Assembly (NCBI GenBank): GCA_004194705.1
Contig: SADC01000876.1
Span: 93,832-157,831 of the forward strand
Length of the DNA stretch: 64,000 nucleotides
Origin: Ditylenchus dipsaci
Taxonomy: Eukaryota > Nematoda > Chromadorea > Rhabditida > Anguinidae
Direction: 5' to 3'
This document shows, in pieces, positions 1 through 12,339 of the stretch (its first letter is position 1; the number at the start of each line of letters is the position of its first letter). Position numbers and translations under genes: made by a program. The notes beneath the pieces were generated by a model, which saw nothing but the letters and a program-made list of their open reading frames with translations, did not search any database and was not told the DNA's origin.

Positions 1-844
1 GAGTTCCGGGTTGTTTCAGCTATTTGATTGTATTTTTTTATACGAGAGTAATTTCGCGCACCTGAAACACTTATCTGGTGCAGAATTAAACGAGCTTTCA
101 AATAAATACAAGGTCACTTGAGTAAGTGGCCGTATAACAAGCGAAATATTAGCACTTTTCAAAAAATTTATAAAATGCAAAATTCAGTTTCTTTTTATCA
201 GGATCGAAAAATTGTTGATATTACCGTTTTTTTCAGTACTTGATTGTAGCAGAAAGCGCAGAAAATGCACATCATTTCGATACCAAAACAACACACCAAG
301 TCTTGGGAAAAGTAGTCCGAAAATCAACAAATTTCTTCGAGCTCAGTCTTTTCCCGAGTCAATTCGCGCCTTTTATGGCATTCTGTATTTTCATGACTTT
401 TAGAAAGAATTTTTTTTTGTAAATTTATGCCATTCAACATTGAGACAGGGCACTTGTTGGGTTGAGGCGGGTTGAGGCGCGAATTGACTCGGGAAAAGAC
501 TGAGCTCGAAGAAATTTGTTGATTTTCGGACTACTTTTCCCAAGACTTGGTGTGTTGTTTTGGTATCGAAATGATGTGCATTTTCTGCGCTTTCTGCTAC
601 AATCAAGTACTGAAAAAACGGTAATATCAACAATTTTTCGATCCTGATAAAAAGAAACTGAATTTTGCATTTTATAAATTTTTCGAAAAATGCTAATATT
701 TTGCTTGTTATACGGCCACTTACCCGAGTGATCTTGTACTTTTTTGAAAGCTCGTTTAATTCTGCACCAGATAAGTGTTTCAGGTGCGCGAAATTACTGT
801 CGTATGAAAAAGTACAATCAAATAACTGAAACAACCCGGAACTC
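1..844. repeat. Large foldback (inverted repeat) element, left end at window edge
   Basis: Bases 1-367 are repeated in inverted orientation at about 470-844, leaving a loop of roughly 100 bp. The outermost visible pair is GAGTTCCGGG at base 1 and its reverse complement at 835-844. The arms are near-identical with scattered substitutions. Open frames inside the arms are mirror images of each other and are not treated as genes. The element may continue to the left of the window, so its true end and target duplication cannot be judged. Confidence 0.85.
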
Positions 845-1177
845 CCCGATTTCATACAATCGATCCCTGAAACGAACCTATAGTAGCACTTTTTCAGAGA
901 AATTTTTTCCCCTATCTTTTTCAGCGGGAAATTCTGAACAAAACGCTCGCATTGTTACAAACCGCCTTTTAAGTGTTAACCGAACGCAACATTAATTATA
1001 GGCCGTCCGGAATAAAGGCTGGACCGGATCTACCGGTCCTATTTTTAACAATTGGATATGGGTGTTAAATTTTTTGTTATTATGGGACTGTTTAGAGATC
1101 TGATGGGGTTCTGCGACTCTTCAAAGAATACATTTCTAAAATCAGAACAAAAATAGAGACATGATCAAAAAACTGAC
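845..1177. other. No recognisable gene
   Basis: AT-rich sequence between the foldback element and the first exon described next. It should contain an intron and perhaps further exons of that minus-strand gene. No conserved protein segment was recognised. Confidence 0.4.
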
Positions 1178-1472
1178 CTCTGTGGGCTTGCGAACTAACC
1201 ACACATCATAGTCATCATCTTGTTCCTCATCCAGTGCTCAACTGGTACCGAAGCTTTCGAAATACCATTGAGCCTCGGGGTCCCATTCATGTGCGAATTA
1301 AACGATGAAAATGCTGTTGGTGGCACTGTGAAGTGGTGATCCTCCAAAACTTCATGCTTGATCCGCTTAATTTTTTTTCGGTGGCTGGATGACTGACTGT
1401 CTGGTCATTTGGTGCGGGAGCATTCGCACCACCTTTGCTCTCCGAACTTAAGCTTCTTTTTCTCTTCCCCAT
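1178..1472 (-). CDS. First coding exon of a basic nuclear-type protein (weakly RPA34/POLR1G-like), with frame breaks
   Basis: Minus strand, ATG at 1472. The product begins MGKRKRSLSSESKGG and continues through a basic stretch (KRIKHEVLEDHHFTVPP) to an acidic end, LDEEQDDDYDVWLVRKPTE, followed by a GTCAGT donor at 1177. Reading it needs two frame changes, each explained by one missing base: one in the run of eight A/T near 1375, one near 1245. The lysine-rich start and the D-x-W-L-(V/I) motif recall the Pol I subunit RPA34/CD3EAP, but the match is short, so this is a suggestion only. Downstream exons would lie to the left and were not identified; the foldback element occupies that side. Alternatively it is an unrelated nuclear protein. 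Confidence 0.35.
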
Positions 1473-1805
1473 TTTATCTAAAAAAGCTGTTTCAAAACTT
1501 AAAGTCACTATTATAGAAAGACCACTGAAATGAATGTGTGGTTTATTACAACCAAGAAAAAGTAGTTCGAAGAAGGTCAAACACAAGCTGGCAAATCAAT
1601 TAAACCATTTATTATGTCAATTATACATATAAAAAATCAAACGAATTTCCCCGTCAAGATGGACGAACTAATTTTAGGGGAATTCAATTGGTAAAGGAAC
1701 GTTTTGTCCATTTTAGGACAAATGTCCAAAAATGAGCAAAACGGTAATTTCGCCTTGGTCCCCCTGTTGATTTTTTTTTGCAAATTTTCATTTTCGTCTT
1801 GTGTA

Positions 1806-2699
1806 CAGGGTTCGTAGATCGAAAATCGCAAAAGCAGGATTCTGATTTCAAAAAGCAGGATTTAGTACAAAAATTTTTGGCGAAAGCAGGACAACAAATC
1901 CAGACAGCAATAATTTCTTTATTCAACCAATTCAACAACCAGAATCAACAAATCACAAAACCGGATCAATATTTTTCGCTACTTTGGGCTTCCTTGAGCA
2001 AATCCTTGTTTCGGAGAAAGTAGTCGAAAGCCTCCTCACATTGCAAGGGAGCACACTTGATAGAGACGAGTGCATTGACAGTGGAAACTTGTAGTCGATT
2101 CCTCTCATCAGTCCAAATTCTTTTGACCAGCGAGAAGACGGTTTCACAATACGCGTTCGAAGGGAAGGGACTTAGAAGAGCTCGGACGACCTTCTTCAAT
2201 TCCAGCATGCCATTGCTCTTGAAGAGGACGATCCACTTCTCTAGAGACGAAAGACTTTGAAAGACATCCCTTTTGTTGAGCTCCCTGATGTTGATGATCG
2301 CCTCAGAAACATCGAGAAAGCACTGATCCGATGAACCTATAAAAATAGAAAAAAGATGCATAAGAAATATTTTGTCTTCTTACCTCCAATGAATTTCTTG
2401 TATGAAGCGATGATATTACGGTGTGTGAAGTTCTCGCCTAACTCAAGCCAGTCCAAGTGTGTGAGTTCTTCCAAGGGAGCAGCCCATTTGTCCAAGTATT
2501 CCAGAGAGCGACGGTAGAACTCCTAAATCGTACCATTTTACTGATTGATATCTATCTAATGATGGAATAAACTTACATTGAAAAGCGTGCTTAGCCTATT
2601 CCTCCATCCCTAAAATTCCTGCTTTTTCGAAATCAAAAAGCAGGATTTGAACTCAAAAAGCAGGAAATTCCTGCTAAAGCAGGACATCTACGAACCCTG
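1806..2699 (-). mobile_element. Truncated hAT element with CAGGGTTCGTAGAT inverted ends
   Basis: The 14-bp inverted ends CAGGGTTCGTAGAT (1806-1819) and ATCTACGAACCCTG (2686-2699) are perfect. They are flanked by CTTGTGTA (1798-1805) and TTTGTGTA (2700-2707), a 7/8 match to an 8-bp target duplication, as expected for hAT. Subterminal AAAAGCAGGA motifs occur several times on both sides. Only the C-terminal part of a transposase remains inside. Confidence 0.85.
1966..2525 (-). pseudogene. hAT transposase C-terminal fragment (dimerisation region)
   Basis: Two minus-strand exons are visible. The first (about 2385-2525) reads EFYRRSLEYLDKWAAPLEEL and ends at a GTAAG donor. The second reaches the stop near 1966 and carries the hallmark SNAYCETVFSLVKRIW, then TDERNRL. 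This is the hAT C-terminal dimerisation motif, in the version seen in ZMYM/EPM2AIP1-like domesticated hATs. The BED finger and the DDE catalytic core are absent, so it cannot encode an active transposase. Confidence 0.8.
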
Positions 2700-3451
2700 T
2701 TTGTGTATCAAAAAAAATTTTCCTAAGATGTTTTCTCTCATTATATAATGAAAAAGGAATATTACGTCCGTTTTTTTGGAAAAACTTCGTTTTTTTTGGT
2801 TTTCGCCATTGTATTTACTCCGTTGGAGCTGATCACTGAGCACCAGAGCAGTGTTCGGAATTTTTGCAAATCCGTCGCGGATCCGTTTTGCATTCGGCAA
2901 AATCCGTTCGAAATATTTTTTTCAAACGGCAAATTCTAAAATCCGTTTGAAATGCTTTTTGCGAACGGCAAATTCTAAAATCCAATTGTATAATATCTAA
3001 AACAGTTTTTTTGACTAATCTTTACTGTGATTTAGACTCTGTATCCATTGCAGGTCCAGATGGTTGAGGAGATTTTTTTCCACTCGGTAGCTCCCGGCCC
3101 TCTATAGTTTCTGAAACTCGACCAGCCCTCAATCGCCGTCCCCTACTTTTAATATTTTGGTTTTTTATTGAATTCTAACCAGTCCGGACGGTTATGATTG
3201 CGGACCAAACCCCAGAGGAACCAAGCAATAGTAGTGTTTTTGATATCACATAAACAAATTTTTTTGGAACTCAAGGAAAGTAGATCTCCGTACAATCAGA
3301 ATTTCGTGATCGTGCCAGATAGAAGTTATGACCTTTCCATATTTGCTAAATTCTTTGAAACACCCTGTAAAACTTTCGTTACAAAAAAGTGAAAATTATC
3401 TAGACCAATATCAAATAGCCGTAAATATTAGTAAAACATCTCATTAAAAAT
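2700..3451. other. Intergenic; no gene recognised
   Basis: AT-rich sequence downstream of the peptidase gene. An AATAAA on the minus strand near 3165 could be its poly(A) signal, though it lies about 290 bp past the stop. Short open frames here have no recognisable motif. Confidence 0.4.
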
Positions 3452-4934
3452 TTAGTCCATCTGTTTCAAGACATTGCTGATTATAGCCTTGAGCAATTCA
3501 GTAAGACTTTCTGGAGTTACTGGTTGAGACTGCTGATTTTTGTCTGTGTCGCTTTCATTACTGCTTTTACTGCATTCATCAACGTCCTCGTCTTCTTTTT
3601 CTGTGGTCTCAAAGTCTGGTACGTGAACAAATAGACTTTTACCAGAATTCAGTAAAAGGGAGCAGTAATAGATATAGCCGCAGAGGAATCTGAAATAATT
3701 TTATAAAAATATGAACTTTGTATTTTTTCATGCTTATTATTACCAAAATTTAAGATTCTTAGTCAGAATATACTATGATGTTAGCTCACGCCTTTCATCA
3801 AACCATTTTTCATCTTCAAAACTAGATAGGAAACATTTAAAAGGAAAAAAAACGAATCGTTTCTTTTATTTTACTTAGTCAACCGGGCTTTTGATCAGCC
3901 TCTGTCTACTTTTTGGAAACAAAAACCTTAGACGAAAATTTTTTAAAAGACCGGATGCACCCTGCTCTAGTTCAAAAAGCTACAATGTGACCTTCAGAAT
4001 TTAAAAAAAACTCGTGATAGGAAACATTTAACATTTAATAAGACTAAAATTATGTGTCACTAACCTGCCGGGTCTGTGGAAGTTTGAACACAGAGAGCGC
4101 CTTCTTTGACAACTTCACAATCACTATAGATATCTTCTTTCAGTTTCTCGCAATCTAAGCTAGTTTTTAAAACCTTCCTGGGACTTTTTCTGGCTCCTGA
4201 AGGAAGCTGTTAAAGTACAACAGTTATGCAAGGGAACGGCTCCTGACGAAAAAACTCACACTATTACACCAGAAAAATAAAATAAATGTTGGCGCTACTA
4301 CGATATACCACCACCCCCAAATAGCTTCTTTCATGTACCCCCCCCCCCCCCCTCCAATACTTTTAGGATTAGGAATTAGGCTTAGACCTTAGCCTTAGGC
4401 TTCGGGTCTAGGAATTAGGGTGAGGGACAACCCATACTAATTTCAGCATCTTTCAAAAAAAAGTATGGTCTTTGGGGCACCTGAAAAATTATGGACAGGG
4501 AGTATATCAAAGTAGCTTGGGGGGGGCATAACATAGTAGCGTCAAATTGTTTACCCTAATATCTGCTGACATATAGCCATTGTTGAAAGCCAGAGTTTCC
4601 AGCATCACACACTTTTTTTAGGATGCACACCTACATGGATAACAAACTAAACAGTAGAAATCATTTTTATAAAGTATTCAATCAAAAGTTCTCACATCTG
4701 CTTTGAGCTCCTCACAAATTTCTTTAGAAATGGCAGCCGCATTGGCATAATCTACATCTAATATTCTAGTCAACAGGTCAAACCCTGAGCAGATAAATTC
4801 TCAATAAATGCTTTAGACGACCCAACTATTTCTACAATCACTTGTGCTGGATTTACTCTGTAAGTGCTGAAAGAGCCGTAGCCAGTCACAACTATCAACT
4901 TCCTCTTTGCCCCTTCATTCAGCATCTGATTCAT
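3452..4934 (-). CDS. PGPEP1: Pyroglutamyl-peptidase I (C15 family), four exons
   Basis: Removes N-terminal pyroglutamate from peptides; a cytosolic cysteine peptidase of family C15. Exons on the minus strand: 4696-4934, 4555-4646, 4065-4206, 3452-3689, each bounded by GT/AG. The N-terminus reads KLIVVTGYGSFSTYRVNPAQ; the middle has VIHVGVHP and LETLAFNNGYMSADIR. The last exon holds GRFLCGYIYYCSLL with the catalytic Cys and SLFVHVPDF with the catalytic His, then an acidic tail (TTEKEDEDVDECS) before TAA. The alignment to the family needs one missing base in each of exons 1, 2 and 3 (near 4784, 4605 and 4070, the first and last in short G/C runs). Intron 2 carries a MITE. The start ATG (4934) was chosen because it precedes the conserved strand by 12 codons. 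SPCS3 lies 200 bp upstream on the same strand. Confidence 0.85.
4287..4547. mobile_element. MITE with TTGGCGCTACTA ends and poly-C/G blocks
   Basis: Inverted ends TTGGCGCTACTA (about 4288) and TAGTAGCGTCAA (about 4547), each followed inwards by a run of C or G (4337-4352 and 4520-4527). The same design recurs at 43176-43425. It sits in intron 2 of the peptidase gene. No clear target duplication. Confidence 0.7.
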
Positions 4935-5136
4935 GTGGGATATTTTCGGTACAAAGTACTAATTGGACAGCATTTATTCGCTCAGAAACGACACGTTAAA
5001 AAGGGAAAACAACCGAAAAATTACCCAGAAAAACCATTTATGCTATATCAACAACCAGATAATCAACAATAAACGCGTAACTTTCTCATTGAATAAATAA
5101 TTGAAGGACACCATTGTTCTTTAGACGGCAACCACA

Positions 5137-6138
5137 TCAGAATCTGCCCGAGACATAGTTGGAAGGGAACTGAACGACGTGCTGCCCCTGACCTTGACTC
5201 ATACTTAGATACCTGCATTCGGGACCACATTCCTGAAATTATATAGATAATAGTTTTTTGTTAGTTGCTCAGTTTTTTATAAAAAAAACCAAGAACATAC
5301 CACTTCAAGATAAGCGTTACATTCTGATGACTAAGCAGATTCGACCCATCGTCCAGGAAATAATATTTTGGATTTATTGACTCCTCCATGATTACCTAGA
5401 AGAGTTGAATGTCGTTACCAAAATGTTCTATTACAGGATGCCCGAAAAACTTAGGGGACTTTTTTCTCCTTTATTACACGATGAAAATTTTTCGGTTCAA
5501 AATTTCCAAAAAATTATTTTGTTTGTTCTCCTATGTGGTTTGAGTCCCGGCCTGTCGACGACTTTTGCAAGGGCTTGCCCTTGAAAAGGAATTTTTTTGG
5601 ACATCCTGTTACGATTTTTCATATTTCTGCTTGCTTGGCAGAGAAAACAGCAATTGTTTCCGAGAATGCAAAAATCGTCCCACCTGTCTATCGGTTCGCA
5701 TCACAATTTTGTCCCAGAGCACAACTTGGTTCACAACCTAGGATGGTTTTAGACTAGCAAGCATTCATGAGACAAGGGTATTAGAAGACTTACATTCTTC
5801 ATTGTCGAATACTCAGCAACCAAATACACAAAAAGTTCCTTGACATTCCATTAAAAATCGGTGACAAGTCGGCGTGCACACTCAGTGACATCATAGCCAT
5901 ATCACTTTTGCCTTCCTCAATAGAATAGTCGGGCATACTCTTGCTGAAAAAATTTGCGATAGACTTATTTTGTGCAAAATATATTCACTTACATTCGTGC
6001 ATTCGCAGCCGTGATTGTAACTGGAGTAGTTGTGTTTGAAAAGTACAGACTTGTTAGGAATGCTAAAAGCGTAGCAGCAGAGAGCACAGTCAATGTGAAG
6101 GCAAACACGGTATTAGCACGCGTCCAAATTGAATGCAT
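5137..6138 (-). CDS. SPCS3: Signal peptidase complex subunit 3 (SPC22/23), five exons
   Basis: Accessory subunit of the ER signal peptidase complex; a single-pass membrane protein with a lumenal domain. Exons on the minus strand: 5993-6138, 5794-5943, 5684-5737, 5301-5395, 5137-5232. Exon 1 encodes MHSIWTRANTVFAFTLTVLS with the N-terminal membrane segment; then SMPDYSIEEGKSDMAMMSLS, ELFVYLVAEYSTMKN, the signature VVNQVVLWDKIV, PKYYFLDDGSNLLSHQNVTL, and NVVPNAGI ending in VQFPSNYVSGRF. All introns are GT-AG and under 300 bp. Two single-base deletions break the frame, near 5850 (before W-N-V-K-E-L-F) and near 5206 (after NAGI). Every other conserved block is intact. An AATAAA on the minus strand lies near 4972, inside the short gap before the peptidase gene. 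Confidence 0.88.
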
Positions 6139-7375
6139 TTTCTTTAAATGTCCAATCAACAGATAGCAACTCTAAAATAAGAGTTAAAATAAAAACCGAA
6201 AAAGACACAAACTGGAGCCATATATTAGAACAATTGTTTAACGTTGTCCTCCACATAAACAGAAGGCATAAATAAACAGTTTTATTAGTATAAACTTCGT
6301 TTCCTTTTTACAAAACAATTAGCAATTTGGGTCAAAATCCAAGGGAAGATGGAAATCAGCAAAATGTTAAGAAATAGGCTAATATTTAATACTGTCAAGG
6401 CCGAGCGTGCCAAGTGTTTATTCAGACTCAGAATTTTACGAGGAACACGATGGTGCGAAAATCCGAGCCAAAAACGTGGTTTTTCGCTTTTAACCAGGCA
6501 TTTGAAAATAGGTAATTTTCGTCTTCCCTACCACATGGAATTTGAGCAAAATATAAATGGTACTTGCTCAAATTTATGTACCACATGGGCGTGTGATATC
6601 TCAAATTGTAGAGCGTGATCAGAGCTATCTATTACGCACAATCTTGTATCTGAGTGATTACAATTTCACCAAAAATTTATGATTTTATTTCCGTGAGTCA
6701 GTTTCCGAAAACTTCAATTTTAACCCTCAAATGGCCATAATTTTGTTTAGAAGTGACCTCTATCCAATTTTTTTAAACAGAAAGAGAGAGCAGAATGTCT
6801 CGGTTATTTCAACACTAAATTTAGTAACACATTGTCAAGAAACCTTCAAAAAAATATGCAAAATAAGTATACAAGTTGTAACACTTTTTTCTACTATCCA
6901 GACTACAAGTAGATTACCAGACTACGAGCGTACACTTGGCAGCTCGGCCTTGACAGTGTTAAATCTGCTATCAGAAATCTAAATTTTGCTGACAAATCCT
7001 TTACCGTTTTTTCCCTATTGACCAGATCCTCGCTAATTAACGGGCCTGTCGATTTTGAAGACATATATCTCAGCTCAGAATCAATATTTTGCAAATTTAT
7101 TAGCTTAAGGGGGATGAAATTTGGGATGGATTTTTATAATAAAAATGATAAGAATCGAGTTCAAGTTATAGCCATCAAACATGTAAAATACTCTCGCCCA
7201 ATAATACCCGACGCTTTTCTTGGACAACTCCTCTTCCAGAAAATAAAGTAATTGTTTCGGGTTCAGTTGTTTTGGCCTAAACAGGCCGAACAGTTATTGT
7301 TTTAGGACGGATTCAAAGATTAGATTTGAAAAATGATTTTCCAGAAACCCATCCCAAATGTCTCCCTTGCTTTAT
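6139..7375. other. Intergenic region between SPCS3 and IDI1; no gene recognised
   Basis: Should contain the SPCS3 promoter next to 6138. Several open frames of 60-90 codons occur, but none has a recognisable motif or splice context. Confidence 0.4.
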
Positions 7376-7513
7376 CTCGAGCTCTACCGCTCTGTTTTTC
7401 AGATCTAGGTTGCGAACTCTAAAATTTTGAGATCGACCCTATCGACTGAGATCGACCCGGGATATTTCTGATTTTGAGAGATTGAAAAATAAACGGGTTC
7501 TTTTGATAGAGAA
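7376..7513. repeat. Half copy of the TACCGTATTT MITE
   Basis: Ends in AGAGAAAATACGGTA (about 7497-7512). Internally it shares the blocks GCTCTACCG, TTTTCAGAT and GATTGAAAAATAA with the full copies at 25829, 39494 and 60208. The left inverted end is missing or too diverged to see. Confidence 0.6.
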
Positions 7514-7715
7514 AATACGGTAATTTTGATGCCAAAGGTATGAATTTTGCTGTCTTTGGTAGAAGATTTCATTTTTTGGCAGCAAAGAAATTTTTATGGC
7601 AACAAGAAAATTGGAAAATTTCGAAAAAAAAAAGTGATTACATGACAAGAATTTTCAGGCAAAGAAGTGATTTCTCGAAATGTAAAAATTATTAGCGCGG
7701 AAAGCAAAATTCAGT

Positions 7716-8268
<553 letters not shown>

Positions 8269-9103
8269 TTACATGACGCCTCAAAAGTTTTTGAGACCTT
8301 TTTTACCTTTAAATTTTTAGCTTGTTTTTTGAAAAGGGTGTAACGTAATTTTGGAAAAGTTTTGTTTCGCCTTTTTCTCTTTAATTTTTTATATTTTTTC
8401 CTATGTTAGGAGAGCATCAAATAACCCTGAAATTCTAGTTTCTAACAAGGTTTAATTCAGTGCAACATCTATGCAAAATGCACAATAAAAGGTAAAAATA
8501 CGGACCAAATTATTTGTCTAATTTGCTTCATAACTTTTGTTTTTTTGTCAAACGTTTTGAAAATATCTGGCATTGATCGACACCTTGTTCAAAAATGAAA
8601 TCGCGGGCTACATGATGGTGAAATTATTTTTGGAAAAGGTTCAGAAAATTTAATGGAAAAAGGAAGACATACATTTTCTGCAGAACTATGAGAATTCGCT
8701 GCGATATTCCGTTGTGCCTTTTTGAAAATCTAGTTATACAAACCACCTTAGATTGCGATGAGAATTTTTTCGGCATCAAATAATAAAAACAAAAAATTTT
8801 GTACTTTAGCTTGACCTCCTAAATTTTTGACTATGTATACTAAATTATGATCATCGAAAGGCGAAAACACAATGAGGAGGCTGTTTGCGGATGCTAAACC
8901 AGACTTTACACCCGGAAATAGCCATAACTTTTTTTAAAATTTTCCAAAAATTATTCTGTTGCTGCCATCTTGGAGCTAAGATTCAGGGCTACCAGATAAG
9001 CTATTGATAAAATGGATACTGTTTAAAAAATTGAGTTAAAAAAAGAAAGATTCCGCCCAGGCATCCGCACTCGAATTCGAGTTAGGATTCTTGGGCGGAG
9101 TCC

Positions 9104-9330
9104 AGAGGTGGGCAAAGATCAGATCAGTTCAGTTCATATCAGTTCAGATCAGATCGCCGAAGATCAGATCAAGATCAAATCGGCATAATATATTTTTTCC
9201 TTAATTTTGTCAAATTTCTTAGTTTAAGTCGAAATTTTACTGCGAAACGTATTTTACACAGAGTTGAAAAAAGATCAGATCGATTTAGATCAGATCGAGT
9301 CAGATCGGGTCAGATCGGCATATTTTTTTC
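9104..9330. repeat. AGATCAGATC-rich repeat behind a CAGAGGTGGGCAAA end
   Basis: CAGAGGTGGGCAAA at about 9105 is typical of a hAT left end and is followed by many copies of AGATCAGAT/AGTTCAGAT, then by a second cluster at 9275-9320. No matching right end was found, so this is a relic. Confidence 0.5.
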
Positions 9331-9429
9331 TTTTTATTTTGTCTAATTTCACACTTTGAGTCAAAATTTTACGGCGAAACGTATTTTACAGTCAAAAAGA
9401 AAGTTTATTGTATTTTAACTACATATATA

Positions 9430-9745
9430 ATTACAATTTTTGTCGGTAAATTTTTTTTCGGCTGGAAAAACTTTTGATTCTGACACTGGATTCGTGTTCA
9501 GCGTGGTCTTCATAAAATAAAGCTTCTTTTGAAATTTAAGAGTCACGGTCAAATTTTGAATTCCAAATTTTGAAATTTTGAAGACAATAAACATTTGAAT
9601 TTAAAATTTCAATGTTTATTGTCTTGAGCGGAATTCGAAATTTGACAGGGACTCTGAAATTGCAAAACAAGTTTTATAAGCAAATCGACCACGCTGAACA
9701 CGATTACAGTGTCAGAATCAAAAGTTTTCCCAGCGGGAAAAAAGT
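9430..9745. repeat. Palindromic (foldback) repeat
   Basis: The left arm includes GTGTTCAGCGTGGTC (about 9492) and GAAGACAATAAACATTTGAA; the right arm carries their reverse complements (TTTATTGTCTTG near 9613, GACCACGCTGAACAC near 9687). The centre is near 9600. Noncoding. Confidence 0.7.
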
Positions 9746-10054
9746 TATAAAAAATTTGTGTCAAAACTTATATATTCATTTTGCACATTTTGTCATAACT
9801 TGACAATAAACTATAGTTGCATTCAAAGCCAAAATGACAGTGACATTCTGCTCTTTGTTTTTGTTTTGACTATTTAGCTATATATTATCTTGTAAAAAGT
9901 GAGAATGGAGCGTTTTGAAAATCGCTACTCCAACAAACAAGTGGTGATTTATCTTAAACCTTCAAATCGAAAGAGTCAATGATTAGTATTTTTTAAAAGC
10001 TAAATTTCTGGCGGTCATTTTGGTATATTATGAGCGTGGGTGTAGTATGACCAC

Positions 10055-11301
10055 TAGAGATGTGCACGATCGATATATCGTATCGTAAATATCGATCGAT
10101 CGGTCCTAATTTTGACCAAAAATATCGATCGCGAATATCGCTGCACCATTTTGAAAATATCGCATATCGCCTATCGTCTTTTTAAAAAATATCGCCTAGC
10201 AATTTTGAGATTTTTGTTTAAAATTTGCGCGATGTTTTCACTAAAATTTTCGCCTACGGCACAATTTTTAGTATCATTTTGCTGACTGTTGTGGCATCTA
10301 TTGTCGCAAAAGAATCATCGCCTTGCTTCGTTTGCGTTATTTTTGGTCGCTGTTTTGCGCTCGTTATGTTCTCTCATAAATAAAACTTTTATTCTTAGAT
10401 GAGCCTACTCTGGAAACTCAAGCTCGACGGAGATGAAGCTGGCCGATTCCTTTTCAACAAACATGCCACAAATAAGGTCCTCTTTAATGATGTTGTCATC
10501 ACGTGGATTCAGGAGGAGTGCGGGAGAGTACCTGATATTCTGGAAGGTACTTTTCTTATTAGCTTAAACTAGGAATTGTTAAATTGTGTTGGTTGTTCAG
10601 ATTCGAATTCACCCCCTCCGAAGCGTACACAGGGAGACTCGTTCTTTTCTCGGCATAACCACTTCTTTGGGAATGATGAGGAGGGGGAAGAAAACAACTC
10701 AGCCGACGGGTTGTTTGAACTGAAGGCCTACGCCAAGCAAAAAAGAATCAGCCCAGAAGAAAATCCTTTGCAATGGTGGAAGGTAAATTTGGATAGAATA
10801 AATTTGCTTTCGCAACATCCCCATTTTTTATCTTCTAGGAAAATGCCAAAATTTATCCAGTCCTGTCCGTGGTTGCCCAGCGATTCCTTTCAACTCCGGC
10901 TACAAGTCAGCCCAGTGAGCAACTCTTTTCGGTGGCGCGAGACATCTACGACTACAGACGATCAAATCTGAATCCAGAAAATGCGGAGATGCTATTGTTC
11001 CTTAACAAGAATCTGCGGATGTTGAATTTTAAGTATTAGGTGTTAATTGTTGTTTTATGTGTTGTTGTGAAGTGTAGATATCAGAAAGCAATAAACTTTT
11101 ATCAAGATATTGTAGTGAATTTGAGGCGGCGCAGCAGCCGCGGAAGATTTTTCAAGCTTTGTCTGCTTCTGGGGAAAAATATCGTATATCGTAACGATAT
11201 ATCGTTGCTAAAATTCATATCGTATCGTTATATCGATCGTTGGAAAATTAGCTTAAAAATATCGTATCGTTATGTCGTTAAATGACAAATGCACATCTCT
11301 A
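10055..11301 (+). mobile_element. Internally deleted hAT element (hAT-1) with perfect 8-bp target duplication
   Basis: Ends TAGAGATGTGCA (10055-10066) and TGCACATCTCTA (11290-11301) are perfect inverted repeats. They are flanked by ATGACCAC at 10047-10054 and again at 11302-11309. Subterminal regions are full of ATATCGTATCGT/ATCGATCG motifs on both sides, as in the larger relative at 26285-28819. The length of 1247 bp indicates an internal deletion. Confidence 0.93.
10399..11039 (+). CDS. Truncated hAT transposase: N-terminus fused to C-terminal dimerisation domain
   Basis: Three exons (10399-10546, 10601-10782, 10839-11039) with GT-AG introns give exactly 531 coding bases including the stop, with no frame break. 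The start [20 protein letters not shown] matches the start of the longer hAT at 26540, but the BED finger and the catalytic core are gone. The C-terminus keeps [20 protein letters not shown] and [16 protein letters not shown]. Loss of the catalytic acids means no transposition activity. An open dimerisation-only protein could act as a competitor of the full transposase (inference), or the frame may simply be young. Confidence 0.85.
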
Positions 11302-11311
11302 ATGACCACCA

Positions 11312-11585
11312 TGGCGCATTAATTGAGGACCTGTGGGTACCCAGCTGGATTTCGACCCTGCACAATGTGTTGTTACCTCCCGGACCCTTTTTCACCTACT
11401 TCATCAATGATTGAAGCAAAAAAGACCAGCTCCATCGTGTTCACCGTGAAATTCTGCAGGTTGGTGGTTCGATTCTCCCAGGGTGCACGCTTTATTTTTC
11501 TGGACTATTCCCACTCATCGGTATTCGGAACGACAAACCTCGGTTCCAAGTATATGAGGCACTGCACCACATAAACACAAAAAAT
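11312..11585. other. No feature recognised
   Basis: Sequence between hAT-1 and the tRNA-like palindrome. It includes an 83-codon open frame without motifs. Confidence 0.3.
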
Positions 11586-12300
11586 TTGGTTAAAAAAGGT
11601 ATGCGCCCAGGTTGATTCGAATTAGCAACCTCTACATCAGTACAACCTGACCACGTGGTCGTCCACTTGGATCAAAAAATATTTACTTTTTTGGGATCCA
11701 AAACAATTTTCTAAACTTATTCGAGCATGCAGTATATTGCTTGACAGTGGCGAAATCACGTTTTATCGGGAAATTTTTGAGTTATTGCTGACGATTGATT
11801 TTGACAAATCGAGAATTCATAATAACTCAAAAATTTCTCGGTAAAACGTGATTTTACCACTGTCAAACCATCTTCGAGACTGGAAAAACACAGTAGGTAG
11901 TGTGAGTTAGGTGATGACGAGTTACTCTGGCCAAAAGTAGGTCAAACCAAAAAAAGAGTGTGGATCACGAATTACTCTGGCCAAATATGAGAGGAAAACC
12001 CGAAGACAGTGCGGATCACGAGTTACTCGCCTATCTGAAACCGGATCGATATATCAAGAGTTACTCTTGATCTATTGATTTAGTTTCAGACCGGACGAGT
12101 AGGATCATAGATCAAGAGTTACTCTCGATCTATCGATCCGGTTTCAGGTGGACGAGTAGGATCACAAGTAATTCTTGATCCTTACTCTATCCGCCGACCT
12201 GAAAGTGGCTCCAGGTTGTAGCACGGATTCTCAGGGGTGACGTAGAGGTTGCTGGTTCGAAGGCACCTGGGTGCGTACCTCATTTTTTTACCATAATTTT
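11586..12300. repeat. Inverted-repeat element with tRNA-like arms
   Basis: The left arm (about 11590-11640) reads GCGCCCAGGTTGATTCGAAT..GCAACCTCTAC; the right arm (12238-12290) is its reverse complement and contains GGTTCGAAGGC, a B-box-like motif. Inside are an inverted pair of TTGACAGTGG..GTTTTA sequences (11737-11890) and repeats of GATCAAGAGTTACTC (12000-12185). Confidence 0.6.
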
Positions 12301-12339
12301 CGATAAATAGGCTCTTAAATCCCAACTATCGAGTCGGGC

